NCBI GenBank assembly: GCA_964401835.1 | Contig: CAYNZP010000013.1 | Location: forward strand, 1-64,000 | Direction: 5' to 3' | Origin: CAYNZP01 sp964401835 | Lineage (GTDB): Bacteria; Planctomycetota; Phycisphaerae; SM23-33 | DNA length: 64,000 nucleotides | In this document: positions 33,766-40,947 of the stretch, piece by piece | How the letters are laid out: each line of letters begins with the position of its first letter | How positions within the stretch are numbered: position 1 is the first letter of the stretch | Program-made: the position numbers and the translations under genes | Notes under the pieces: generated by a model | What the model saw: only the letters and a program-made list of their open reading frames with translations | Told to the model about the DNA's origin: nothing | Database searches by the model: none

Positions 33766-33788
33766 ATTATAGCGATTCTTCAAAGAAT
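33766..33788 (-). promoter_or_regulatory. der promoter -10 with palindrome
   Basis: TATAAT at 33766-33771 (minus strand) lies ten bases before the der ATG. Immediately upstream is the perfect palindrome ATTCTT-TG-AAGAAT (33775-33788). No good -35 element is seen. The short distance leaves little or no leader. Confidence 0.45.
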
Positions 33789-33865
33789 TGCTGCATCGAG
33801 ATGTTTCTAATTATTTCTTATTGCCCGCCTAGGCGTTAAAATACCGGAAACCCTTGGAGGCTTTG

Positions 33866-34927
33866 ATGGTTAATTTTGTTTTGGGATTTGTAATTGGCGC
33901 GATCATCGGCGGAGTAATCGCGATAATAATCGGACATCTTCGCAGCCGCCAGATGCGCGACGCGTTTACCGCACTGGCAGGCGAGGCGCTGGATTCCAAC
34001 TCGCGCAAGCTGACCGACCAGGCAGCGGCAACGCTGGAAGGCAAAAAGGCACTAATAGACCAGGCCCTCAAGACAGTAAACGAACGCCTAGGCGAGGTAA
34101 GAAAATATGTCCAGACCGTAGAGTCGCAGCGGAAGGAAGAGTTCGGCCGACTAAGCAATTCGGTTGGTTCGCTCAATGTGACGACAGGTGAGCTACATAA
34201 AGTTTTTTTCAGCACCCAGCGCCGTGGCGCATGGGGCGAGAGAATGGCTGAGGATATCCTTCGGTTGGCAGGTCTGCAGAACGGCGTGAATTACTCCAAG
34301 CAGTCAACACAGCATGCAGAAAATGGTAGACCTGACTTTACATTTTTTCTACCCAATGAGTTGAAATGCAATATGGATGTGAAATTTCCTTTAAAAAGTT
34401 ATAGTGCCTATTTAGATGCTGAGAGAAAAGAAGATCGCGACTTACACCTTAAATCACTCATAGCAACTGTCCGAAGTCAAGTTCGTTCGATAAATGGCCG
34501 TGAGTATATAAATCCAAAATTAGGAACAGTTGATTATGTAATTCTATTTATTCCTTCGGAACAGATTTTTAGTTTGGTTCTTGAATCTCAGCCTGACCTT
34601 ATTGATGAATCGCTTCAAAAGAAAGTTGTTTTAGCCAGTCCGCTAACCTTATACGCAATGTTGGTTGTTATTCGTCAGGCAGCTGAAAATGCGAATACAA
34701 TGAAAGCGATTAACGAAATTCTTGACCAAATCAATGAGTTTAGAAAACAGTGGACGAATTATAATATTGAGTTGGATAAGCTTGGCCAAAGAATAGATTC
34801 AGCTGCTAAGCAGTTCAGTCATGTTCAAACCACTAGAACCAATGTTCTCCAAAAACCCCTAGATAAAATTGAAGACCTCCGTTCGTCTAAGGGGCTACCC
34901 GAAGCGGATGAGATAGAGGCAAGCTAG
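33866..34927 (+). CDS. rmuC: DNA recombination protein RmuC
   Basis: A 353-residue RmuC-family protein: N-terminal membrane segment (residues 2-24), coiled-coil region, then the predicted restriction-endonuclease-like nuclease domain (RGAWGERMAEDILRLAGL, GRPDFTFFLPN, NMDVKFPL, DYVILFIPSEQ). The D...VK nuclease core is present. RmuC limits recombination at inverted repeats. The ATG at 33866 follows GGAGG by five bases. The gene changes character near 34300: the first 450 bases are GC-rich like the neighbours, the remaining ~620 are clearly AT-rich. Reading frame and domain are intact, so this looks like a mosaic rather than a defect. Confidence 0.92.
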   Translation: MVNFVLGFVIGAIIGGVIAIIIGHLRSRQMRDAFTALAGEALDSNSRKLTDQAAATLEGKKALIDQALKTVNERLGEVRKYVQTVESQRKEEFGRLSNSVGSLNVTTGELHKVFFSTQRRGAWGERMAEDILRLAGLQNGVNYSKQSTQHAENGRPDFTFFLPNELKCNMDVKFPLKSYSAYLDAERKEDRDLHLKSLIATVRSQVRSINGREYINPKLGTVDYVILFIPSEQIFSLVLESQPDLIDESLQKKVVLASPLTLYAMLVVIRQAAENANTMKAINEILDQINEFRKQWTNYNIELDKLGQRIDSAAKQFSHVQTTRTNVLQKPLDKIEDLRSSKGLPEADEIEAS

Positions 34928-34976
34928 AAAATTTGGTATCATTCATGATTCAGCTGATTATTTATTTGGAAAACTT

Positions 34977-36290
34977 ATGAGCGATATAAAACTACAGGTT
35001 GCATTGGATTTTGTCGAGCTTTCGCGTGCTCTTGCGGTAGCCGAACCGGCAGTTGCCGGTGGTGCGGACTATATCGAAGCTGGCACTCCGCTTATCAAAA
35101 GCGAGGGCCTGGACTGCGTCCGCAAGCTGCGTGAGATGTTCCCCGACAAGACAATCATCGCGGACATGAAGACGATGGATGCCGGCAGGATTGAGGCAGA
35201 AGCTGCCGCCAAGGCTGGTGCGAATATCATGACCGTTTGCGCTACGGCGACTGAGAGCACGATACGCGAGTGCGTCGAGGCGGGCCGACATTACGGCCTG
35301 GAAGTAGCAGTCGATTTGCTTGGCGTTGACGATGCTGTCGGCTTTGCTAAAAAAGCCCAGGAGATGGGCGTCGCTTGGCTGGACGTTCATTGCGCCATCG
35401 ATGCTCAAATGGAAGGCAAAGACCCGCTCGAACAGTTGCGTCAGATACGTTCGGCAACTTCGTTGACATTGGCTGTTGCTGGCGGACTCAACAGTGAGAC
35501 AGCCGCCGCTGCCGCCGCAGCAGGGGCCGATGTTGTAATTATCGGCGGGGCGATAACCAAGGCTGTCGACCCGAAAAAGGCTGCTACCGACATCCGCAAG
35601 GCTATAGACACCAAAAAGAGCGTCTCCACGGAGCATTTCAAGCGGACGACAGCCGAGAATATCCGTGAAGTTCTTCAGAAAGTCCGCACCAGCAATATTT
35701 CAGACGGAGCCCATCGTTTGCCGTGCCTGAAAGGTTTGAAGCAACTTCTGCCTGGCTCTTGCATCTGCGGCCCGGCGGTTACTGTAAAAACATTCCCCGG
35801 CGACTGGGCCAAACCTGTCCAGGCCATTGACGTCGCAAATGAGGGCGACGTAATAGTTGTGGACGCCTGCGGCCAGGGCCCGGCTATCTGGGGCGAGCTG
35901 GCCACGGAAAGCAGCAAGAACAAGGGCATCGCCGGCCTGGTGGTCAACGGTGCGGTGCGCGACACTGCCGACATTCGAAAGATAGGTTTTCCTGTCTGGT
36001 CGAAACTCGTCTCGAGCAACGCTGGCGATCCGCACGGGCTTGGGGATATAAATCAGCCGATAACAATCTCCGCCCAGCCTATCTGCCCCGGCGACTGGAT
36101 CGTCGCTGACGACGACGGCGTGATGGTTCTGCCCAAGGCGAAGGCCGTCGAGATGGCCAATCGTGCAGCTGACGTGCTGGAGGCGGAAAATCGCATAAGA
36201 GAAGAAATACGCGGCGGCAAGACGACGCTGGCGAAAGTTGTGAATCTGCTGAAGTGGGAAAAGAAAGGCGGCGGCAATGTTGTCGGGTGA
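34977..36290 (+). CDS. fusion of 3-hexulose-6-phosphate synthase and RraA-like domain
   Basis: A 437-residue two-domain protein. Residues ~1-205 are 3-hexulose-6-phosphate synthase, an OMP-decarboxylase-type barrel (LQVALDF, IIADMKTMDAG, VDLLGV, DVHCAID, VAGGLN). It condenses formaldehyde with ribulose 5-phosphate, or runs backwards to make pentose phosphate. Residues ~225-420 are an RraA-like domain (ISDGAHRLPCL, VVVDACGQGP, VVNGAVRDTADI), whose family includes RNase E inhibitors and aldolases; the NGxxRD motif of the metal-dependent aldolases is kept. The isomerase of the pathway follows with a 14-base overlap. Confidence 0.92.
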   Translation: MSDIKLQVALDFVELSRALAVAEPAVAGGADYIEAGTPLIKSEGLDCVRKLREMFPDKTIIADMKTMDAGRIEAEAAAKAGANIMTVCATATESTIRECVEAGRHYGLEVAVDLLGVDDAVGFAKKAQEMGVAWLDVHCAIDAQMEGKDPLEQLRQIRSATSLTLAVAGGLNSETAAAAAAAGADVVIIGGAITKAVDPKKAATDIRKAIDTKKSVSTEHFKRTTAENIREVLQKVRTSNISDGAHRLPCLKGLKQLLPGSCICGPAVTVKTFPGDWAKPVQAIDVANEGDVIVVDACGQGPAIWGELATESSKNKGIAGLVVNGAVRDTADIRKIGFPVWSKLVSSNAGDPHGLGDINQPITISAQPICPGDWIVADDDGVMVLPKAKAVEMANRAADVLEAENRIREEIRGGKTTLAKVVNLLKWEKKGGGNVVG

Positions 36291-36828
36291 TAGAGATGCC
36301 ATAAAAAAGGCCGGCCACGAACTGCTCGAACGCATCGATGCGGTTATGACAAATGTAGACTGGGTGAGCTTTCTGGAACTGGCGGACATGCTTCCCAAAG
36401 CAAGCCGGACCTTTGTAGCTGGCGCCGGAAGGAGCGGTCTTGTAGCGCGGAGTTTCGGCATGCGGCTGATGCACGCCGGGCTGCCAGTTTTCATCCCAGG
36501 AGAGACTATCACACCGGCTGCGGGCAAGGGAGACTTGCTTGTCGCTATCAGCTGTACGGGCAAAACCGGTTATACCGGCTACATGGCTGAGCGGGCAAAG
36601 CAGCTGGGCGCACAGGTGGTCGTGCTCACTTCCAATCCGGATTCGCAGCTTGCAAAGCATGGCGACAAGGTCGTGGTGATTCCTGCAACCGCTGAGGATA
36701 TCGTCCTGCGGGCGGCAGTGTTTGAACATGCGGCGAGTTTGTGCCTTGACGCAGTCTTTAACGTTCTTTCCGATGCGCTCAAGCTAAGCCTCGACGAATA
36801 CCGCGAAAGGCACGCCAATCTGGAATAA
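36277..36828 (+). CDS. hxlB: 6-phospho-3-hexuloisomerase
   Basis: A 183-residue SIS-domain isomerase that converts hexulose 6-phosphate to fructose 6-phosphate, completing the ribulose monophosphate pathway with the upstream gene. The core motifs FVAGAGRSGLVARSFGMRLMH and VAISCTGKTGYT are those of PHI, and the usual catalytic residues near FEHAASLCLDAVF are present. It overlaps the upstream gene by 14 bases. The pathway in non-methylotrophs serves formaldehyde removal or pentose supply. Confidence 0.94.
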   Translation: MLSGDRDAIKKAGHELLERIDAVMTNVDWVSFLELADMLPKASRTFVAGAGRSGLVARSFGMRLMHAGLPVFIPGETITPAAGKGDLLVAISCTGKTGYTGYMAERAKQLGAQVVVLTSNPDSQLAKHGDKVVVIPATAEDIVLRAAVFEHAASLCLDAVFNVLSDALKLSLDEYRERHANLE

Positions 36829-36843
36829 TCGCCGAATGTTTTT

Positions 36844-37524
36844 TTATTTCTTCGGCACCCCGACCGGTATCAGATAGATAGCCTGCTCATTTTCCGGCAG
36901 GGAGAGTATGGATGCGATTTCCTTGTCGTTATAGGCTCCAACCGGCACGCCCCCCAGGCCCATCGCCTGGGCCTGCAGCAGGATATTCTGGCCGGCGTGG
37001 CCGACTTCTATCAAAACGTATCGCATCGCCCTTTCTCGGTATTTCCGCTCAGTTCTTGCCGGAATAGCTGAGATTATAAACACCGCCGGTGCATCACCGA
37101 TGCAGGGCTGATTGTACGAAGCAAGCTGCAGTTGTCCTCTTACATCTTTATTCGAGATTTGCTGCGTCGCGTGTTTTTCCGGCAGGTAATGCTCTACGCC
37201 GTCGGCTGTGGCGACGTAAACTTCCAGCGGATACAAGGCCCCGGCTGACGGAGCTGCGCGGAAGCCGCGGGCGGTTTCGGTTATTCCCTGGGCTGCCCAG
37301 AGCAATTGTGAAATCTGATCGCGAGTAAGTTGTTTATCTTCGAAGTTACGAACAGATCGACGTTTTGAGATGGCTTCTTCCAGAGACATTTTTCCTGTCC
37401 TTATTGGTGAACTGAGTTGGTTTAAGCTGCCTGACGAATCGGCACAGATAAAATTTGAAGCTGCAACTAAGACCAAAAAGACGCCGAAGACCAATAAAAC
37501 AGCAAAACTGAATTTAGAGTTCAT
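36844..37524 (-). CDS. SagB/ThcOx-type nitroreductase with membrane anchor
   Basis: A 226-residue flavoprotein: a hydrophobic N-terminus (residues 5-26) that is a signal or anchor, then a nitroreductase domain starting EEAISKRRSVRNFEDKQLT. FRAAPSAGALYPLEVYVA is typical of the SagB/ThcOx subgroup, which includes thiazoline/oxazoline dehydrogenases, and LLQAQAMGLGGVPVGAY closes the FMN site. No peptide-modification partner is nearby, so the substrate is unknown. An exported nitroreductase is somewhat unusual. The gene converges with hxlB. Confidence 0.88.
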   Translation of the reverse strand: MNSKFSFAVLLVFGVFLVLVAASNFICADSSGSLNQLSSPIRTGKMSLEEAISKRRSVRNFEDKQLTRDQISQLLWAAQGITETARGFRAAPSAGALYPLEVYVATADGVEHYLPEKHATQQISNKDVRGQLQLASYNQPCIGDAPAVFIISAIPARTERKYRERAMRYVLIEVGHAGQNILLQAQAMGLGGVPVGAYNDKEIASILSLPENEQAIYLIPVGVPKK

Positions 37525-37632
37525 TATGTACCTCCCGACTTGTTAGTGGGATAGCCTGTCCTTAAAGTTCCCAATTTATAATAGCCGAGGTGGGTCCTTC
37601 TTTGTACCTTAGTTGGCACGAGGAGACAAAAA

Positions 37633-38439
37633 ATGGCTGAATATCAACTGGGTGTTATCGGCGCAGGCAACATGGCTGAGGCTATTTTAGCCGGTGTTAT
37701 CAAGAGCAACTGGCTGAGCCACAATGCCATCATTGCAAGCGATCCCGTCTTTGAGCGACGCCAGAAAATTGTCGGCGAAATAGGCGTCTCTTGTGAAGAA
37801 GATAACAAGATTCCCGCATCGTGCCCGCGCGTGCTCCTGGCTGTCAAGCCGCAGATGATGGCGGATGTTTTAAGCGCGGTAGCTGAGAATATAGCGCCTG
37901 AGGCGACAGTTATTTCTATCGCTGCTGGCGTGACGACTTCCTTTTTGGACTGTGCCCTTGGCGGGCGCGGCAGGATCGTCCGCGTAATGCCAAATACACC
38001 GATGCTCGCAGGCGCTGGAGTTTCCGCGATTTCAGCCGGGCCGCGGGCAACAAAGGAAGATATCGTCTGGACAGAAAAACTGTTCGCGGCAAGCGGCCAA
38101 ACATGTGTCGTTGACGAAAAGCTTATGGATGCGGTGACAGCTGTCAGCGGTTCGGGGCCGGCTTATTTCTTCTACCTCATCGAGGCGATGATATCAGCCG
38201 GCGTTGCCGAAGGGCTTGACAAGGACACTGCTGCAAAACTGGCCACCGCTACCTGCAGGGGTGCTGCGGAGCTTTTGGAACAGACACAAGAACCGCCCGA
38301 GGGTTTGCGTGCAAGGGTGACAAGTCCCGGTGGAACCACGCAGAAGGCTATCGAAACGCTCGATGCAGCCGGCGTTAAACAAAACCTCATCGAGGCTATC
38401 CGCGCAGCAGCACAGCGCAGCAGAGAACTCGGAAAGTAA
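37633..38439 (+). CDS. proC: pyrroline-5-carboxylate reductase
   Basis: A 268-residue NADPH-dependent enzyme for the last step of proline synthesis. N-terminal GVIGAGNMAEAI (residues 7-18), LLAVKPQMM, RVMPNTPMLAGAGVSAIS, then the C-terminal dimer domain with VTAVSGSGPAYFF and TSPGGTTQKAIETL are all the standard motifs. Length matches the family. Ribosome site GAGGAG precedes the ATG. It is a single-gene unit facing the convergent lpxA. Confidence 0.96.
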   Translation: MAEYQLGVIGAGNMAEAILAGVIKSNWLSHNAIIASDPVFERRQKIVGEIGVSCEEDNKIPASCPRVLLAVKPQMMADVLSAVAENIAPEATVISIAAGVTTSFLDCALGGRGRIVRVMPNTPMLAGAGVSAISAGPRATKEDIVWTEKLFAASGQTCVVDEKLMDAVTAVSGSGPAYFFYLIEAMISAGVAEGLDKDTAAKLATATCRGAAELLEQTQEPPEGLRARVTSPGGTTQKAIETLDAAGVKQNLIEAIRAAAQRSRELGK

Positions 38440-38451
38440 ATCAGCAATTAC

Positions 38452-39264
38452 CTAATGCGTCTCGCGCATAGGAATGAGGGGGCGTTTGAACGGTTTTTCT
38501 GCCTCTAAAACTTTGCGTATAAAATCCCTGAACCGCCCGGCAGCTGCGCCCCAGTCCTTGCAGGCGTCCATCTGCTCCAACGCCTTGGTCGTTGTCAGCC
38601 CGCTGCGGTATGTAAGCCGGAACGCTTCCTTAATCTGCCTGCGGTCTTCGCTGGAGATGTAGTCAGCCCGTTTCAAACCGACCAGGTTCAATCCGACAAG
38701 ACGGTTTATCCGTGCTATCATCGTAAATGGAGGCACATGGCAGCTGGTTCCAGCGTTGCCCTGGCTCATTACCAGTTCACCGACCCAACAAAATTGATGC
38801 ACGCCGGTATTACTCGAAATAAAGGCCTTTTCCCCTACCGTGGCGTGGCCGCCGATTGCCGCACTGTTGGCCAATATTACGCCGTCCTCTATCGTGGAGT
38901 TATGCCCGGCATGTGCTGAGACCATCCAGTAAGTGTCGTTGCCCACGATAGTCGACTCTCCCTCACCTGAGGCGCGAGAAATCGTTACGCCTTCGCGGAA
39001 GACGTTATTGTCACCTATCTTCACATAGGTTTTACTGTCGGGGTCGAATCCCAAATCCTGAGGCAAGCCGCCGAGGACCGAGTTTGCATCTACCACGTTG
39101 CCCTTGCCCAATGTCGTGTATTTTCGAATGACTACACTTTCGCTGAGAACTGTTCCTGCGCCGATTTCAACGTCGGATTCGACGACACAGAACGGACCTA
39201 TTTCCACACCCTCAGCTATTTTCGCATCCGGATGGACAATTGCAGTCGGATGAATTTTTGGCAT
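38452..39264 (-). CDS. lpxA: UDP-N-acetylglucosamine acyltransferase
   Basis: A 270-residue left-handed beta-helix enzyme that adds the first 3-hydroxyacyl chain to UDP-GlcNAc in lipid A synthesis. Hexapeptide repeats run from IHPTAIVHPDAKIAEG to about residue 190; the catalytic His is in HAGHNSTIEDGV, and the typical helical C-terminus (RLNGLVGLKRA-like, EDRRQIKEAFRLTYRSGL) follows. ATG 39264 has AGGAG eight bases upstream; the frame is open to 39291. It appears without lpxC, lpxD or fabZ next to it. Confidence 0.95.
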   Translation of the reverse strand: MPKIHPTAIVHPDAKIAEGVEIGPFCVVESDVEIGAGTVLSESVVIRKYTTLGKGNVVDANSVLGGLPQDLGFDPDSKTYVKIGDNNVFREGVTISRASGEGESTIVGNDTYWMVSAHAGHNSTIEDGVILANSAAIGGHATVGEKAFISSNTGVHQFCWVGELVMSQGNAGTSCHVPPFTMIARINRLVGLNLVGLKRADYISSEDRRQIKEAFRLTYRSGLTTTKALEQMDACKDWGAAAGRFRDFIRKVLEAEKPFKRPLIPMRETH

Positions 39265-39376
39265 CTGTTTGCTCCTGAAAAACCTGCACAAATAGGGGCT
39301 TCAAGATTAAAAGGTTACATAAACTTTATGCGCAATGCCACTGTTTGGATGAGATAAGTTTTGCTATTTGAAGTGA

Positions 39377-39574
39377 TTAATTCTGCAGGTTCTGGGCGTG
39401 AAGCCCGGCTGCCAGGACGATGTGCCGCAATCTCTCGATGCTCATCGAATGAAGCTGATCGTCTGAGAAGTCTATCGAAAAGGCGCACTCGAAATTTCTA
39501 AGCGTTTCTATAAGTTCCGGGCGGGTGAGTTCTACGAGCCTTGTAGTGAATTTGTCCAGCTGTTTTGGCGACAT
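39377..39574 (-). CDS. small hypothetical protein, 65 residues
   Basis: A 65-residue soluble acidic/basic helical protein starting MSPKQLDKFTTRLVELTRPEL, with one Cys and no membrane segment. I do not recognise the family. Coding support comes from a GAGAGG site at good spacing before ATG 39574 and a codon bias like the flanks. It lies upstream of lpxA in the same direction with a 112-base gap, so co-transcription is likely but not certain. Confidence 0.6.
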   Translation of the reverse strand: MSPKQLDKFTTRLVELTRPELIETLRNFECAFSIDFSDDQLHSMSIERLRHIVLAAGLHAQNLQN

Positions 39575-39876
39575 CCAATACCTCTCTCGATTTACTGTGC
39601 GATGATGGACTTTCCGACATATTTTATATCGGCTTGGAAGGGGCTGGGCTTTATCTGGATAGGGAACAATTTTCAGGAAAACTCAAGGCGTTTGCCAAAA
39701 GTGCGGTTGATATGGCGGGATTATTACAGGATACTTAGAAAGGTTTTTTGTTGAAAAGTTGTGGATAACTCAGGGATGGCAGCTTTGAGCTTGATTGGCA
39801 ATAGCAACTTACGCCTTACCAAAAATGCGCAACTTTTGTGAATTTACCGAAAAAAAGTATCGGACGGACGGATTTC
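39575..39876. other. intergenic region before queA with a DnaA-box match
   Basis: No gene is seen. The region between the small hypothetical gene and queA holds TGTGGATAA (39760-39768), the reverse complement of the consensus DnaA box TTATCCACA. A single box far from dnaA or dnaN is more likely a regulatory site or chance than an origin. The AT-rich stretch around it (39740-39760) has a T run. Confidence 0.5.
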
Positions 39877-40947
39877 ATGGGCCTTGCCTCTAGAGATTTT
39901 GACTACGAGCTGGATCCCCAACTCGTTGCGCAACAACCACTTGAAGACCGCAAATCCTCTCGATTGATGGTTTTGGATCGAAGTAACGGTTGTGTTGAGC
40001 ATAAGGTTTTTAGCGACTTACCGAACCTCTTGCGGGCGGACGACTTGCTGGTGGTCAACGATACGAGTGTTATACCGGCCAGGTTTTTCTGCACCCGCGA
40101 AACTGGTGGCAAGGTCGAGGGTCTGTTCTGCAGAGAGCTTCAGCCGGGCCTTTGGGAAGTGATGCTCAAAAACGCCGGCAAATGTAAGATTGGCGAAAAA
40201 CTTTCGTTAAAAGGCAACGAAAATATCCAGCTTGAGCTGAGAGAGAACCTTGGGCAGGGCTTGTGGCAGCTAAGCTTATCTCAGCCAGGCCCGGCTGTGG
40301 AAATACTCGACAGGGTCGGCATTACACCTCTGCCTCCTTACATTCACCGCAGTGCATTACAGCAGAAGGACAAACAAGCCGATCGCCAGCGGTATCAAAC
40401 GGTCTATGCCCAAAAGGCAGGCGCGGTAGCTGCCCCGACGGCAGGGCTGCACTTTACAGATGAGCTGCTGGATAAGCTTGCAGCTGTCGGTATCGAGACA
40501 GCCAAAGTTACGCTCCACGTCGGGCTGGGAACTTTCAGCCCTGTGAAGGTGGAAAAACTCACCGAGCACAAAATGCACTCGGAGTGGTTCGAGCTTTCAG
40601 CAAAGACAGCCCAAAAGCTCAACGACGCTCGAAGCCAACACCGGCGGATAATCTCAGTAGGGACGACATCGGTCAGGGTGCTTGAAACGGCGGCCGGGCA
40701 GGGTGATAAGTTTGAACCGACAAGCGGCTGGACCGACATTTTCATCTATCCGCCAGCGGAGTTCCGGGCTGTGGATGGTCTTATCACGAATTTCCATCTA
40801 CCCAAAAGTACGCTACTAATGCTGGTAGCCGCTTTCTGCAGCCCCGGCAACACGGATGGAGTTAAAATGATTCTGGACGCGTACAGGCAGGCTGTTGAGC
40901 AAAGATATCGCTTCTATTCCTACGGGGATGCAATGCTGATTTTATGA
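39877..40947 (+). CDS. queA: S-adenosylmethionine:tRNA ribosyltransferase-isomerase
   Basis: A 356-residue enzyme that transfers the ribosyl part of S-adenosylmethionine to preQ1 in tRNA, giving epoxyqueuosine. Family motifs are clear: DFDYELDPQLVAQQPLEDRKSSRL at the start, PPYI, AAPTAGLHF, TLHVGLGTFSPV, TTSVRVLE, and FIYPPAEF. ATG 39877 is chosen because the product then begins as other QueA proteins do and the length matches the usual ~350; GGACGGA precedes it. A GTG at 39838 would add 13 residues. Its 3' end overlaps dxs by six bases. Confidence 0.96.
   Translation: MGLASRDFDYELDPQLVAQQPLEDRKSSRLMVLDRSNGCVEHKVFSDLPNLLRADDLLVVNDTSVIPARFFCTRETGGKVEGLFCRELQPGLWEVMLKNAGKCKIGEKLSLKGNENIQLELRENLGQGLWQLSLSQPGPAVEILDRVGITPLPPYIHRSALQQKDKQADRQRYQTVYAQKAGAVAAPTAGLHFTDELLDKLAAVGIETAKVTLHVGLGTFSPVKVEKLTEHKMHSEWFELSAKTAQKLNDARSQHRRIISVGTTSVRVLETAAGQGDKFEPTSGWTDIFIYPPAEFRAVDGLITNFHLPKSTLLMLVAAFCSPGNTDGVKMILDAYRQAVEQRYRFYSYGDAMLIL

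Noticed and set aside
39575..39876. Chromosome origin at the DnaA box
   Set aside because: Only one box, no AT-rich unwinding element and no dnaA, dnaN, gidA or parAB nearby.
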